64,000 nucleotides of DNA from Listeria weihenstephanensis (GCF_003534205.1 NZ_CP011102.1:511001-575000), one strand, 5' to 3'; positions 8,650 to 22,802 are shown, counted from the first letter of the stretch. The notes: generated from the sequence alone by a model not told the origin. Numbers and translations: made by a program.

Positions 8650-9696
8650 ATGAAAACAAAGATTTGGCACATAACAAAGGAAAATGAGATACAAACTTAT
8701 CTTGAGGCGGCGAAACTTTTGCAAGCGGGAGAAGCTGTAGCATTTCCGACTGAAACAGTATACGGAATTGGTGCGGATGCTACAAACGAGCAAGCCGTTG
8801 CAAAAATATATGAAGCGAAGGGAAGACCTTCTGATAATCCGCTGATTGTACATATTGCGGATCAATCGCAAGTGCACGAGTTTGTTACGAAAATTCCAAG
8901 TAACGCCAAAAAGTTGATGCAAGAATTTTGGCCAGGTCCGTTGACAATTATTTTGCCGTTGCGGCCAGATCGTTTAGCGAGGAATGTGACAGCAGGATTA
9001 GATAGCGTCGGCGTTCGCATGCCAGAACATCCAGTGGCACTTGGTCTTTTAGCTGTTGCGGGAATTCCAATCGCGGCACCAAGTGCAAACAGGTCGGGGA
9101 AACCGAGCCCCACATCAGGAGAACATGTGGAGGAAGATTTATCAGGACGGATTGCGGGAATTGTTTTTGGCGGGAAAACAGGTGTGGGGCTGGAATCTAC
9201 AGTTATTGATTGCACGCTTGAAACCCCAGCCATTTTGCGACCAGGTGGTATTTCACAAGAGCAAATCGAAGCGGTCATCGGGCCAGTGATTTCAGAAGGC
9301 AAGGAAGTAGCGCAGCAAGAAGCACCGAAAGCGCCAGGCATGAAATATACACATTACGCGCCGAAAGCTCCCGTTGTCCTGATTGAAGGAGATGTAGCAT
9401 TTTTCCAAGAGCAGATTGACGTGGCCGAGCATCAGGGGGAGACTGTTGGCGTGCTCGTTTCTGATGAGTTAGCGAGAAAATTGAAGGCTTCGAAATACGT
9501 AAGAGGTCTTGGTAGTAGGGATTATCCCGAACAAATTGCTTACCACTTATACGACCAGCTTCGCCATTTTGACCATACGCCAGTGACCCTGATTTATGCT
9601 GAGCCTTTTGTGAAAATTGGCATTGGGGAAGCGGTGATGAACCGTCTTGATAAAGCAGCAGGTGGACATTATATTAGGCAAAGCGAGGAAAATTAG
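8650..9696 (+). CDS. ywlC: Threonylcarbamoyl-AMP synthase (Sua5/YwlC type)
   Basis: Makes threonylcarbamoyl-AMP from threonine, bicarbonate and ATP for the t6A37 modification of ANN-decoding tRNAs (also called tsaC). The 348 residues contain an N-terminal YrdC domain (about 20-210; PTETVYGIG, KGRPSDNPLIVHI, PSANRSGKPSP, LESTVID) plus the C-terminal Sua5 domain, so this is the long Sua5-type enzyme. The ATG is preceded by AAAGGAG. The upstream region is occupied by the DnaA-box cluster, so transcription could respond to DnaA. ywlE starts one base after the stop. Confidence 0.96.
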   Translation: MKTKIWHITKENEIQTYLEAAKLLQAGEAVAFPTETVYGIGADATNEQAVAKIYEAKGRPSDNPLIVHIADQSQVHEFVTKIPSNAKKLMQEFWPGPLTIILPLRPDRLARNVTAGLDSVGVRMPEHPVALGLLAVAGIPIAAPSANRSGKPSPTSGEHVEEDLSGRIAGIVFGGKTGVGLESTVIDCTLETPAILRPGGISQEQIEAVIGPVISEGKEVAQQEAPKAPGMKYTHYAPKAPVVLIEGDVAFFQEQIDVAEHQGETVGVLVSDELARKLKASKYVRGLGSRDYPEQIAYHLYDQLRHFDHTPVTLIYAEPFVKIGIGEAVMNRLDKAAGGHYIRQSEEN

Positions 9697-9697
9697 A

Positions 9698-10099
9698 ATG
9701 AAAATCTTATTTGTATGCACTGGAAATACATGCCGAAGTCCGATGGCCGAAAAAATGCTACAATGGTTCAAGCCAGACTGGGAGGTCGCATCAGCAGGAC
9801 TTGCAGCGCAAACAGGCTCTCCAATGTCGTTGCAGTCACAAGAAGTTTTGCAGGAGCATGGTTTACCAACCTATCATGTTGCGAAATTATTGAACAAAGA
9901 TATGGTTGTAGAAGCGGATAAAATTTTTGTGATGACAGAACAGCACCGGCGAGCAGTTGTGGATAAGTTTCCAAATAAGAAGACCGAACTGATTTCGCCA
10001 TATGATTTTGACGTGGCTGATCCTTACGGTGGTAGTAAAGCGGATTACGAGTATACGTTTGCAGAGTTAGAGGAAATGATAGCACGACGATTTTTGTGA
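9698..10099 (+). CDS. ywlE: Low-molecular-weight protein phosphatase, arginine-phosphatase type
   Basis: A 133-residue protein when started at the ATG at 9698 (MKILFVCTGNTCRSP); a longer in-frame reading would run back into ywlC. The active-site loop is CTGNTCRS, with Thr at the position that in Bacillus YwlE favours phospho-arginine over phospho-tyrosine. The general acid is in DVADPYGG near the C-terminus. In Bacillus YwlE opposes the kinase McsB, which marks proteins for ClpCP; no mcsB lies in this window. Arginine specificity is inferred from the loop. Confidence 0.9.
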   Translation: MKILFVCTGNTCRSPMAEKMLQWFKPDWEVASAGLAAQTGSPMSLQSQEVLQEHGLPTYHVAKLLNKDMVVEADKIFVMTEQHRRAVVDKFPNKKTELISPYDFDVADPYGGSKADYEYTFAELEEMIARRFL

Positions 10100-10173
10100 A
10101 AATAAGAGAAATTTACTTTTTTGAAAAATGGTGCGGACTTATTGTTAGGTTTGCGATTGTTTTTTGAGAGGGT

Positions 10174-10181
10174 ATTTTTTT
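10174..10181. repeat. Target-site duplication, left copy
   Basis: ATTTTTTT directly before the left inverted repeat; the same eight bases follow the right inverted repeat at 11617-11624. Eight base pairs is the usual duplication for ISL3 elements. Confidence 0.85.
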
Positions 10182-10204
10182 GGCTCTTTGTCAATTGTTG
10201 GGGT
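10182..10204 (+). repeat. IS left terminal inverted repeat
   Basis: Starts GGCTCTTTGTCAATTGTTGG and pairs with 11594-11616. GGCTCTTT is a common ISL3-family terminus. Confidence 0.85.
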
Positions 10205-10212
10205 GAAATATC

Positions 10213-10252
10213 GAGGTACAAGCTAGGGAAATAGTGGCTTGTACCTCTTTTT
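10213..10252 (+). terminator. Terminator inside the IS left end
   Basis: GAGGTACAAGC (10213-10223) pairs perfectly with GCTTGTACCTC (10237-10247), followed by TTTTT. The T run is on the plus strand, so it stops transcription entering from ywlE, which would otherwise run antisense through the transposase gene. The ywlE side has no other clear terminator. Confidence 0.8.
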
Positions 10253-11474
10253 AGCCTACAGAAATGTCAAAATTTTTGATAAAGTGCTGGGCAAGTATTT
10301 TGGCGCGGAACCGTGAAAAGTTTTGATAGCCATAAGAAGTACGCTTGATGACCTTGGTTCGGTTGTTAATTCCTTCTACGAAACCATTGGACAGATGTGG
10401 GTAAATGAAGGCATTGATGATTTCTGTTTCCCAGCGTCGGAAAGTACCGATAGCTTTTATGAATTCTGGAAGCTGTTTGTCTTGTACGAGTTGATAGAAA
10501 TCGTGTAAGGATTGACGAACGTCGCGGCGTTCTTGTGCTTTATTGGCATCAAACCAAGCCTGATAGGCTTCCTTGATGGTGTAGGCGGTTTGTAGATCAG
10601 GGTGCAAGCTTAAGTAACGGCGAATGATGCTTTTTTGCGCTGTATCCAGCTTATGAGATCGCTTGAAAAGGAGTTTTTGTATCCGTTTCCCGTGTTTTCG
10701 ATCTTTTTCTGAAAAACGCTGTTGGACACGAACGCGGACTTTATTCAGCGCCCAATAGATGTAGCGAGAGAAGTGGAAAGAATCGGCAATAATAACTGGT
10801 TTGTCAAGAGCTTGTTGCACAGCGTTTTTGAAGGTCGAGCTCAAATCCATGATAACCATCTCTACCTGATGCCCGCGTTCTCTTAAATAACGTTGAATGG
10901 TTTTGGCGCGACGGTTTTCTAAGATATCAATGGGGCGACGAGTCATGGGGTCAGCGATAATGAGTTGGAATTTGCCTTTGTCGGTATCTCCCTTGAACTC
11001 ATCGATAGCGATGACTTTAGGAAGAGCGACGGGAGGCGTGGAAAAGGCTTCTGTACGCGCGTCGAATAGGCGCATAATTTTAGGTGCGGTGGTTCCAAAC
11101 GTTCTGGCAGTATAGGTAAAGGAGGGGGCAGAGATACTATGGAAAAGGGCTGCTTGATGCCAAGATGTCGAAAAACGCTGATAGCGTGCCACAAGTCCTT
11201 GATTTTTTTCATCAAATGATTTTCCGCAGGAACAAGCATATCTGCGTTTTCGATAGTGCACATAGACACGTTTTTCTGCGACTTTTAGATGTTGGAAAGT
11301 GTGCGTACGATAGTCTTTAATGCGATCTGTCCGTGTTTTACAAGAGGGGCAGGCATGTTTTTTTCGTTTTAGTTGGATATGAATGTGGCAGATATGATTT
11401 TCAATCGAATAATCAAGAAGTTGGATGTTTTTATTTTCTAAACCGATGAGTTGTATGATAAAATGGTCTGGCAT
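10251..11474 (-). CDS. ISL3-family transposase
   Basis: A 407-residue DDE transposase. The N-terminus has a zinc-ribbon with CPSC (42-45) and CSCGK (81-85), then a helix-turn-helix region (about 95-135). The probable catalytic triad is D158 (VIAIDEFKGD), D210 (MVIMDLSSTF) and E367 (NGFVEGINNRTKVIKRTSYG), the last in a block strongly conserved in ISL3 elements. The start ATG at 11474 is preceded by AAAGGAGCG. The frame is unbroken and of full family length, so the enzyme is probably functional. Confidence 0.95.
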   Translation of the reverse strand: MPDHFIIQLIGLENKNIQLLDYSIENHICHIHIQLKRKKHACPSCKTRTDRIKDYRTHTFQHLKVAEKRVYVHYRKRRYACSCGKSFDEKNQGLVARYQRFSTSWHQAALFHSISAPSFTYTARTFGTTAPKIMRLFDARTEAFSTPPVALPKVIAIDEFKGDTDKGKFQLIIADPMTRRPIDILENRRAKTIQRYLRERGHQVEMVIMDLSSTFKNAVQQALDKPVIIADSFHFSRYIYWALNKVRVRVQQRFSEKDRKHGKRIQKLLFKRSHKLDTAQKSIIRRYLSLHPDLQTAYTIKEAYQAWFDANKAQERRDVRQSLHDFYQLVQDKQLPEFIKAIGTFRRWETEIINAFIYPHLSNGFVEGINNRTKVIKRTSYGYQNFSRFRAKILAQHFIKNFDISVG

Positions 11475-11593
11475 GGTAATATCGCTCCTTTGGATTGGGT
11501 TTCGTCACTTTTATCTTAAAGGATTTTGATATTACTGTGTATTTTTTTGTCTTGAAATGAGAACAAAAAAATGCGGAGGTAGATTATTTTCTA

Positions 11594-11616
11594 CCCCAAC
11601 ATTTATTATAGAACCA
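11594..11616 (-). repeat. IS right terminal inverted repeat
   Basis: On the minus strand it begins GGTTCT and contains the GTTGGGGT block shared with the left repeat. The ATTTTTTT duplication follows at 11617-11624. Confidence 0.82.
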
Positions 11617-11624
11617 TTTTTTTT
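11617..11624. repeat. Target-site duplication, right copy
   Basis: ATTTTTTT, identical to 10174-10181. Confidence 0.85.
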
Positions 11625-11639
11625 GAGTTTTTTCTATGC

Positions 11640-12046
11640 GAAGTAAGGGGTCTGTAATTTGTGTTATTAGTTTTAAAGGCGAGGTGGTTTGCTTGGTGGT
11701 TGTTTATTTGTGGTAGAATTTGCGGGAATGCTTTGTTGTTTGTATTTTCGTGTTTCAGATCTAGCTCCATCAGCCAACTCCTCGAAAACTTCACGCCCTC
11801 CATAAAAATCAAGAGCGGATTTTTACTGCGACCGCTCCAGTTTTTTCGGAGTTAAACGGGCTGCCTCTGCTTTTCATCAGATCTAGCTTCAAGAACCAGC
11901 CTCTCGGAAATTTGTTGATACTCTTAGGAGACGTAGTTTGTTTCCTTAGAGTATCAATATGAGTGTGAGCACAACGAGCATTCGTTCCTCGCCCCCCTTA
12001 ACAATTTCTGTCGAGTTAAAACGGGCTCTTTCAGCTTTTCATCTTT
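11640..12046 (-). repeat. Dispersed structured repeat element, glyA-side copy (minus strand)
   Basis: On the minus strand this region carries one full unit (11769-11890, 122 bp, opening GAAGCTAGATC), the start of another (11758-11768, GGAGCTAGATC) and an A/C-rich, G-poor tail (about 11640-11757). The same order of parts, with near-identical unit sequence, occurs at 58854-59525 on the plus strand. A more diverged unit fills 11891-12046 and includes a long hairpin, GATACTCTTAGGA (11917-11929) with TCCTTAGAGTATC (11943-11955), 12 of 13 pairs. The full unit has the family hairpin AAAAATC / GATTTTT. No credible gene is present. Confidence 0.85.
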
Positions 12047-12177
12047 GTGAATCACCTCACTATTCAGAATTTAGCTAATCTTGCGCGAAAATACTTGCAA
12101 TTTCGACGCGGATAGTAGATTATTAAAGCATGTACGAAGCTTTACTAATCATTTGAGAAAAGGATGGGGATCCACAC

Positions 12178-13419
12178 ATGGTTTATCTACAAAAACACGA
12201 CAAGGCAGTTTTTGACGCAATTGAGTTAGAGTTAGGCAGACAACGTAGTAATATCGAGTTAATTGCATCGGAGAATTTCGTAACAGAACAGGTTATGGAA
12301 GCGATGGGATCTGTTTTAACAAACAAATACGCAGAAGGTTACCCTGGCAAACGCTATTATGGTGGTTGTGAATATGTTGATATTGTAGAGGACTTAGCCC
12401 GTGATCGCGCGAAACAATTATTTGGCGCAGAATATGTCAATGTTCAACCTCACTCTGGTGCGCAAGCCAATATGGCGGTATATCATGCGGTGCTGAAACC
12501 TGGGGATGTTGTACTTGGAATGAATTTATCTCATGGTGGACATTTAACACATGGTAGCCCAGCTAATTTTAGTGGAGAGTTGTATAAATTCGTAGCTTAC
12601 GGTGTGGATGAAGAGACAAAACAAATTGATTATGACAAAGTTCGTGAAATTGCTCTAGAACACAAACCGAAAATGATTGTCGCAGGAGCTAGTGCTTATC
12701 CACGTGCGATTGATTTTGCTAAATTCCGTGAAATCGCGGATGAAATTGGTGCATACTTAATGGTCGACATGGCGCATATCGCGGGTCTTGTTGCAACTGG
12801 GCATCATCAAAATCCAGTCCCGTATGCTGATTTCGTAACAACTACAACACATAAAACTTTGCGTGGCCCACGTGGCGGTATGATTTTAGCCAAAGCAGAA
12901 TGGGAAGCAAAATTAAATAAATCGATTTTCCCTGGAATTCAAGGTGGTCCGTTAATGCACGTTATCGCTGCAAAAGCAGTCGCATTTGGCGAAGCATTAC
13001 AGCCTGAATTCACAACATACAGCGAAAATATCTTAAAAAATTCGAAACAATTGGCGAAAACACTACAAGAAAATGATGTAGCAGTCCTAACAGGCGGTTC
13101 GGATAATCACCTGCTTCTAATCGATTTAAAACCACTGGGTCTAACTGGAAAAGCAGCAGAAGCAGTGCTTGACGATGTCGGTCTGACTGTAAACAAAAAT
13201 ACAATTCCATTCGAAACAGAAAGTCCTTTTGTAACGAGCGGTATTCGTGTAGGTGTTGCAGCAGTAACGACACGTGGCTTTGACGAAGAAGCAATTGCTA
13301 GAGTCGGAAAACTCATTGCTAAAGTATTGCATAACTTAGAAGACGAGGCTGTCCTTGCAGAAGTGAAACAAGAAGTAGCCGAAATCACTGCGGAATATCC
13401 ATTATATCCATCACTATAA
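12178..13419 (+). CDS. glyA: Serine hydroxymethyltransferase
   Basis: PLP enzyme interconverting serine and glycine with transfer of a one-carbon unit to tetrahydrofolate; main source of glycine and methylene-THF. The 413 residues are the bacterial norm. The PLP lysine is K226 in [35 protein letters not shown] and HSGAQAN are family hallmarks. The ATG at 12178 follows AAAAGGATGGGG. The only promoter-like element seen is a weak TTGCAA (12095-12100) with a poor -10. A terminator follows and upp has its own promoter. Confidence 0.98.
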   Translation: MVYLQKHDKAVFDAIELELGRQRSNIELIASENFVTEQVMEAMGSVLTNKYAEGYPGKRYYGGCEYVDIVEDLARDRAKQLFGAEYVNVQPHSGAQANMAVYHAVLKPGDVVLGMNLSHGGHLTHGSPANFSGELYKFVAYGVDEETKQIDYDKVREIALEHKPKMIVAGASAYPRAIDFAKFREIADEIGAYLMVDMAHIAGLVATGHHQNPVPYADFVTTTTHKTLRGPRGGMILAKAEWEAKLNKSIFPGIQGGPLMHVIAAKAVAFGEALQPEFTTYSENILKNSKQLAKTLQENDVAVLTGGSDNHLLLIDLKPLGLTGKAAEAVLDDVGLTVNKNTIPFETESPFVTSGIRVGVAAVTTRGFDEEAIARVGKLIAKVLHNLEDEAVLAEVKQEVAEITAEYPLYPSL

Positions 13420-13428
13420 ACGGATTAG

Positions 13429-13459
13429 AGCCTTACTATCGATTAGTAGGGCTTTTTTT
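13429..13459 (+). terminator. Terminator after glyA
   Basis: Stem AGCCTTACTA (13429-13438) with TAGTAGGGCT (13444-13453), a short loop and seven T residues. Confidence 0.88.
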
Positions 13460-13488
13460 GTAGTATTTTTTACGAAACGATTTAATAC

Positions 13489-13516
13489 TTGCACAAGCGT
13501 GATTCTCTGATACAAT
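13489..13516 (+). promoter_or_regulatory. Probable promoter of upp
   Basis: TTGCAC (13489-13494), 16-bp spacer, TACAAT (13511-13516), 36 bp before the upp start. Confidence 0.7.
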
Positions 13517-13551
13517 AAGAGAAGGAAATTTACCTTAAAGGAGCGAATATA

Positions 13552-14181
13552 ATGGCAAAAGTACACGTAATAGATCACCCATTAGTTCAACATAAATTAA
13601 CAATTATCCGCGACAAAGATACAGGAACGAAAGCATTTCGTGAATTAGTCAACGAAGTCGCAACATTAATGGCGTATGAAATTACACGCGATGTCGAGCT
13701 AGAAGACACATTTGTTGAAACACCGCTACAAAGAACACCCGCAAAAACAATTGCAGGTAAAAAATTAGGCGTTGTTCCGATTCTCCGCGCTGGACTTGGC
13801 ATGGCAGACGGCATTCTAACGCTTATCCCCGCTGCAAAAGTAGGGCATGTGGGACTTTACCGTGATCACGACACATTAGAACCAGTTGAGTATTTCGTGA
13901 AATTACCATCTGACGTAGAAGAACGTCTATTTATCGTAGTTGATCCAATGCTTGCGACAGGTGGTTCTGCGATCATGGCTATCGACTGCTTGAAAAAACG
14001 TGGAGCTAACAACATGAAATTCATGTGTTTAGTTGCTGCCCCAGAGGGAATTAAAGCATTGCAAGAAGCACATCCAGATGTCGATATTTACGTAGCAGGT
14101 TTAGATGAAAAATTAGACGAACATGGCTATATCATCCCAGGCTTAGGTGATGCTGGTGACCGCTTATTCGGTACAAAATAA
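13552..14181 (+). CDS. upp: Uracil phosphoribosyltransferase
   Basis: Salvages uracil to UMP using PRPP. The 209-residue protein has the type I PRPP-binding loop [12 protein letters not shown] (about 129-140) and the C-terminal uracil-binding segment [20 protein letters not shown] at 13552 follows AAAGGAGCG. It has its own promoter and a weak terminator before mnaA, so it may be largely monocistronic. Adjacent to glyA, as in many Bacillales. Confidence 0.98.
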   Translation: MAKVHVIDHPLVQHKLTIIRDKDTGTKAFRELVNEVATLMAYEITRDVELEDTFVETPLQRTPAKTIAGKKLGVVPILRAGLGMADGILTLIPAAKVGHVGLYRDHDTLEPVEYFVKLPSDVEERLFIVVDPMLATGGSAIMAIDCLKKRGANNMKFMCLVAAPEGIKALQEAHPDVDIYVAGLDEKLDEHGYIIPGLGDAGDRLFGTK

Positions 14182-14196
14182 TAAATTTACAAAAAC

Positions 14197-14223
14197 GGGG
14201 AAGCGAAAGTTTCCTCATTTTTT
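14197..14223 (+). terminator. Weak terminator or attenuator between upp and mnaA
   Basis: GGGGAA (14197-14202) pairs with TTCCTC (14211-14216), including one G-T pair, followed by a T-rich run that merges into the mnaA ribosome site. Read-through is likely. Confidence 0.5.
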
Positions 14224-14242
14224 CAGAAAGGATTGGTTTTAA

Positions 14243-15385
14243 ATGGGTAAAATAAAAGTAATGAGTGTTTTCGGAACACGACCAGAAGCAATAAAAATGG
14301 CTCCATTAGTTTTGGAATTTGAAAAGCAAAAAGAGTTTTTCGAGTCACGCGTCGTCATTACAGCGCAACATCGAGAAATGTTAGATCAGGTTTTGGAAAT
14401 ATTCAGCATAACCCCAGACGTTGATTTAAATATTATGCAAAAACAACAAACGTTGACTGATATTACAACTCGCGCGATGCAAGGATTGAGCGAAGTCATT
14501 GCGGAAGAAAAACCAGATATCGTCCTTGTACACGGCGACACAACGACTAGTTTTGCCGCAGCACTTGCCGCATTCTACAATCAAACAGCAATCGGGCATG
14601 TAGAAGCCGGCCTGCGAACTTGGAATAAATATTCACCGTTCCCAGAAGAAATGAACCGTCAACTAACCGGTGTCATGGCAGACCTACATTTTGCACCAAC
14701 ATCCCAGTCCAAGCAAAATCTATTGGATGAAGGTAAAAAAGAAGAAACGATTTTTGTTACAGGAAACACAGCGATTGATGCTCTAAAAACAACGGTTCAA
14801 GAAGATTATCACCATCCAATCTTAGATGGCTTGGGAGATAATCGTCTCGTTTTAATGACGGCTCATCGTCGTGAAAATCTAGGCGCTCCGATGCAAGGTA
14901 TCTTTGAAGCAGTCAGAGAGATTGCCGAAGCACGTGAGGACGTAGAAATCGTTTATCCGATGCACATGAATCCAGCTGTACGCGAAAAAGCAACGGCGAT
15001 TTTAGGCGATCATCCACGCATTCACCTAATCGAACCATTAGATGCAATCGATTTTCATAATTTCCTGAAAAAATCTTATCTTGTATTCACCGATTCAGGC
15101 GGCGTGCAAGAAGAAGCCCCAGGCATGGGTGTTCCCGTTTTAGTTTTACGTGATACAACCGAGCGTCCAGAAGGCGTAGAAGCAGGAACTTTAAAACTAA
15201 TAGGCACCGCAAAAGAAGATTTGAAAAAAGAAGCTTTTGATTTGCTAGATAACAAAGAAGCTTACCTGAAAATGGCGAATGCAAGCAATCCATACGGAGA
15301 CGGCGAAGCATCCGCGCGAATTCTAGAAGCAATCAAATACCATTTCCAAAAAACAACCGATCGACCATCTGATTACATCGTATAA
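14243..15385 (+). CDS. mnaA: UDP-N-acetylglucosamine 2-epimerase (non-hydrolysing)
   Basis: Converts UDP-GlcNAc to UDP-ManNAc, the donor that TagA uses for the wall teichoic acid linkage unit; tagA and tagO lie about 15 kb downstream. The 380 residues are of GT-B fold with FGTRPEAIKMAP at the N-terminus, VLVHGDTTTSFAAA, GHVEAGLRT, and in the C-terminal half TAHRREN, DSGGVQEEAP and ERPEGVEAGT, all catalytic or UDP-binding motifs. ATG at 14243 follows AGAAAGGATTGG. A long hairpin follows the stop. Also named wecB or yvyH. Confidence 0.96.
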   Translation: MGKIKVMSVFGTRPEAIKMAPLVLEFEKQKEFFESRVVITAQHREMLDQVLEIFSITPDVDLNIMQKQQTLTDITTRAMQGLSEVIAEEKPDIVLVHGDTTTSFAAALAAFYNQTAIGHVEAGLRTWNKYSPFPEEMNRQLTGVMADLHFAPTSQSKQNLLDEGKKEETIFVTGNTAIDALKTTVQEDYHHPILDGLGDNRLVLMTAHRRENLGAPMQGIFEAVREIAEAREDVEIVYPMHMNPAVREKATAILGDHPRIHLIEPLDAIDFHNFLKKSYLVFTDSGGVQEEAPGMGVPVLVLRDTTERPEGVEAGTLKLIGTAKEDLKKEAFDLLDNKEAYLKMANASNPYGDGEASARILEAIKYHFQKTTDRPSDYIV

Positions 15386-15390
15386 AAGTC

Positions 15391-15433
15391 AAAAGTCATA
15401 ATTTGTTCGAGGCAGGAACGAATTATGACTTTT
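15391..15433 (+). terminator. Terminator after mnaA
   Basis: Arms 15391-15408 and 15416-15433 form an 18-bp stem with one mismatch, ending in TTTT. Nearly symmetrical, so it could act in both directions. Confidence 0.8.
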
Positions 15434-15611
15434 CCTGTCTAAGTTCGTCCTTTAAACCTAATAAAAAACAAGAAATACCAATGGAAGCGCCTCATTGTTA
15501 CAGAAATATTACGCTATTAGTTTTTACTAGAGCTTTCCATCAGATTGTGTTAAGATGATCAATGTTATTACCAAAGGAACAAAAAGATTTAGCTGTTCAT
15601 AAAATGCGTAA

Positions 15612-15685
15612 GGGATAATTGCTGGTAATCAGCACTGTCTCAATCCCGCCGACGTCTTGATGCAGGACGTGGACAGAATTGACCC
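15612..15685 (+). ncRNA. Candidate structured RNA of unknown type
   Basis: The sequence can fold into an outer helix (GGG..AATT at 15612-15620 with AATT..CCC at 15677-15685) enclosing two arms. Arm 1 is GCTG/CAGC (15621-15624 and 15630-15633). Arm 2 is CTGTC/GACAG (15635-15639 and 15672-15676) continuing, after an internal loop, as ACGTC/GACGT (15652-15656 and 15666-15670). An extended -10 element lies at 15548-15556, so a transcript could begin near 15562. It is more G/C-rich than its surroundings. I do not recognise a known riboswitch or 6S/SRP/tmRNA signature. Strand is inferred. Confidence 0.4.
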
Positions 15686-16071
15686 AAGTGTTACGGGTAA
15701 TTATAACTTCATACATTCAAATAAGAATGCGCGTTTAGCTATTTTTTTTCATCCTACATTCATTTACGTTGGAAGAAAACTTTTGCAATCACGTAGTCTA
15801 TACAAAAGTTTTTCCCGTTTTTAGGTGAAAGCTTTTTTTGTACAGAAATATGTGAAAAAGTAAACGTAGATAAGGATTTACATCGAATAACGGAGGTGTG
15901 GCTTAACCCAAAATACACGTAACCCAAGTAAAATAGCATTTCTGGCAATGATAAAAGTGGTATACACGTAATTTTTCAAAAAAATGTTAAAATTCAATTC
16001 GCATTATTACCGTGCAAGCGCGTTATTGTGGTAGAATTGTGGATAGTAGGTGTGGAATTTGTGAAAAGATA

Positions 16072-16101
16072 TTGACTTTTTACTTTTGTCTATTGTATGC
16101 T
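16072..16101 (+). promoter_or_regulatory. Probable promoter of the ATP synthase operon
   Basis: TTGACT (16072-16077), 18-bp spacer, TATGCT (16096-16101). The leader to atpI would be about 165 nt. Confidence 0.6.
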
Positions 16102-16271
16102 AAAAACTAACGCACTGATAAGGCTTACAGTTGTGTTTAGCTTTTTGTTAGCAAAAGGACAATGTGTGAAAAATCACAAACTCTGAGCTTGCTTCTGTCT
16201 TGAAATCTGAGTCATATTTTATAGACGGAAAACAAAAACACCAATAACATTAAGAAAGGACATCTGCCGGA

Positions 16272-16655
16272 ATGTTAGAATCACTGATAGGAATGTATCA
16301 TCGTCATCAGAAATACATCATTGCTTTTGTTGGTATATGTGTAGCTGGATGGTTGCTAACCCCACATGTACATATTTTTTTGGGGCTAAAACTAGGGATT
16401 ATTGTAGGTTGGTTTAACTACTGGTTGTTGATGAGACGTACACAAGCCATGACGAAAGCGATTGCCGAAAAGAGAACTTTTTATGGTATGGGTACTACAG
16501 CTAGAATGGGAAGTGTTTTACTAGCAACAATCATTGCGACACAGATACCAGATTTTTTTCACGTCTATAGTATGGTGATTGGTTTGGGCATTGTTTATTC
16601 CGTGGTTTTCTTGGATTTTGTTATCTATTCCATCTACCGGAAGAAAAACGCTTAA
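16272..16655 (+). CDS. atpI: ATP synthase protein I
   Basis: Small membrane protein, 127 residues with about four transmembrane segments, encoded at the head of the F1Fo operon. The family is thought to help c-ring assembly or Mg2+ uptake. Sequence is poorly conserved, so the call relies on position directly before atpB, size and hydropathy (GWLLTPHVHIFLGLKLGIIVG as one helix pair). ATG at 16272 follows AAAGGA at a rather long spacing. The gap to atpB is 22 bp. Confidence 0.85.
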   Translation: MLESLIGMYHRHQKYIIAFVGICVAGWLLTPHVHIFLGLKLGIIVGWFNYWLLMRRTQAMTKAIAEKRTFYGMGTTARMGSVLLATIIATQIPDFFHVYSMVIGLGIVYSVVFLDFVIYSIYRKKNA

Positions 16656-16671
16656 AAAGAGAGAGGGGTGA

Positions 16672-17718
<1,047 letters not shown>

Positions 17719-17814
17719 TTTAACACGTGGCGGGACAAACTCGCCATTCCTTTATGTGTGTCGTAAAAACATGAAATGATAATAAGCGAATGTATGGAAA
17801 GGAGTGAATCAAAC

Positions 17815-18866
<1,052 letters not shown>

Positions 18867-18879
18867 GCTTTCAGTGTAA

Positions 18880-20406
<1,527 letters not shown>

Positions 20407-20442
20407 TCCGTTTTTGACTAACAAACGAAACAAAGGTGGTGA

Positions 20443-22799
<2,357 letters not shown>

Positions 22800-22802
22800 T
22801 AA

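Larger units (their letters stand above)
10182..11616 (-). mobile_element. Complete ISL3-family insertion sequence (1435 bp)
   Basis: The element is bounded by imperfect 23-bp inverted repeats: left 10182-10204 begins GGCTCTTTGTCAA, and right 11594-11616, read inward, begins GGTTCTATAATAA. They agree at about 17 of 23 positions, with the inner GTTGGGGT identical. It holds one transposase gene and is flanked by the 8-bp direct repeat ATTTTTTT. It inserted between ywlE and glyA, probably in a non-coding run of T. Intact ends, duplication and open frame suggest a recent and possibly still active insertion. Confidence 0.92.
15434..16271. other. Long intergenic region before the ATP synthase operon
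   Basis: 838 bp with no convincing gene. It contains an extended -10 (TGTTAAGAT ending at 15556), the candidate structured RNA at 15612-15685, a long hairpin at 15771-15815 (GGAAGAAAACTTTTG with CAAAAGTTTTTCC, one bulge), a GGAGGTGTGG sequence at 15891 with no frame behind it, and the likely atp promoter at 16072-16101 followed by a leader of about 165 nt. A single weak DnaA-like box (TGTGGATAG) is near 16048. Confidence 0.7.

Noticed and set aside
11606-11812. 68-codon minus-strand frame beside the IS, sharing a MEGVKFSRS stretch with a frame in the pst repeats
   Set aside because: The shared peptide is a by-product of the shared DNA repeat. The frame is broken by stops in other units, and unit length differs (122 versus 123 bp), so the repeat is better read as non-coding.
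15760-15948. 62-codon minus-strand frame in the mnaA-atpI gap
   Set aside because: No ribosome site before its start, no recognisable domain, and it overlaps a long hairpin; open by chance.
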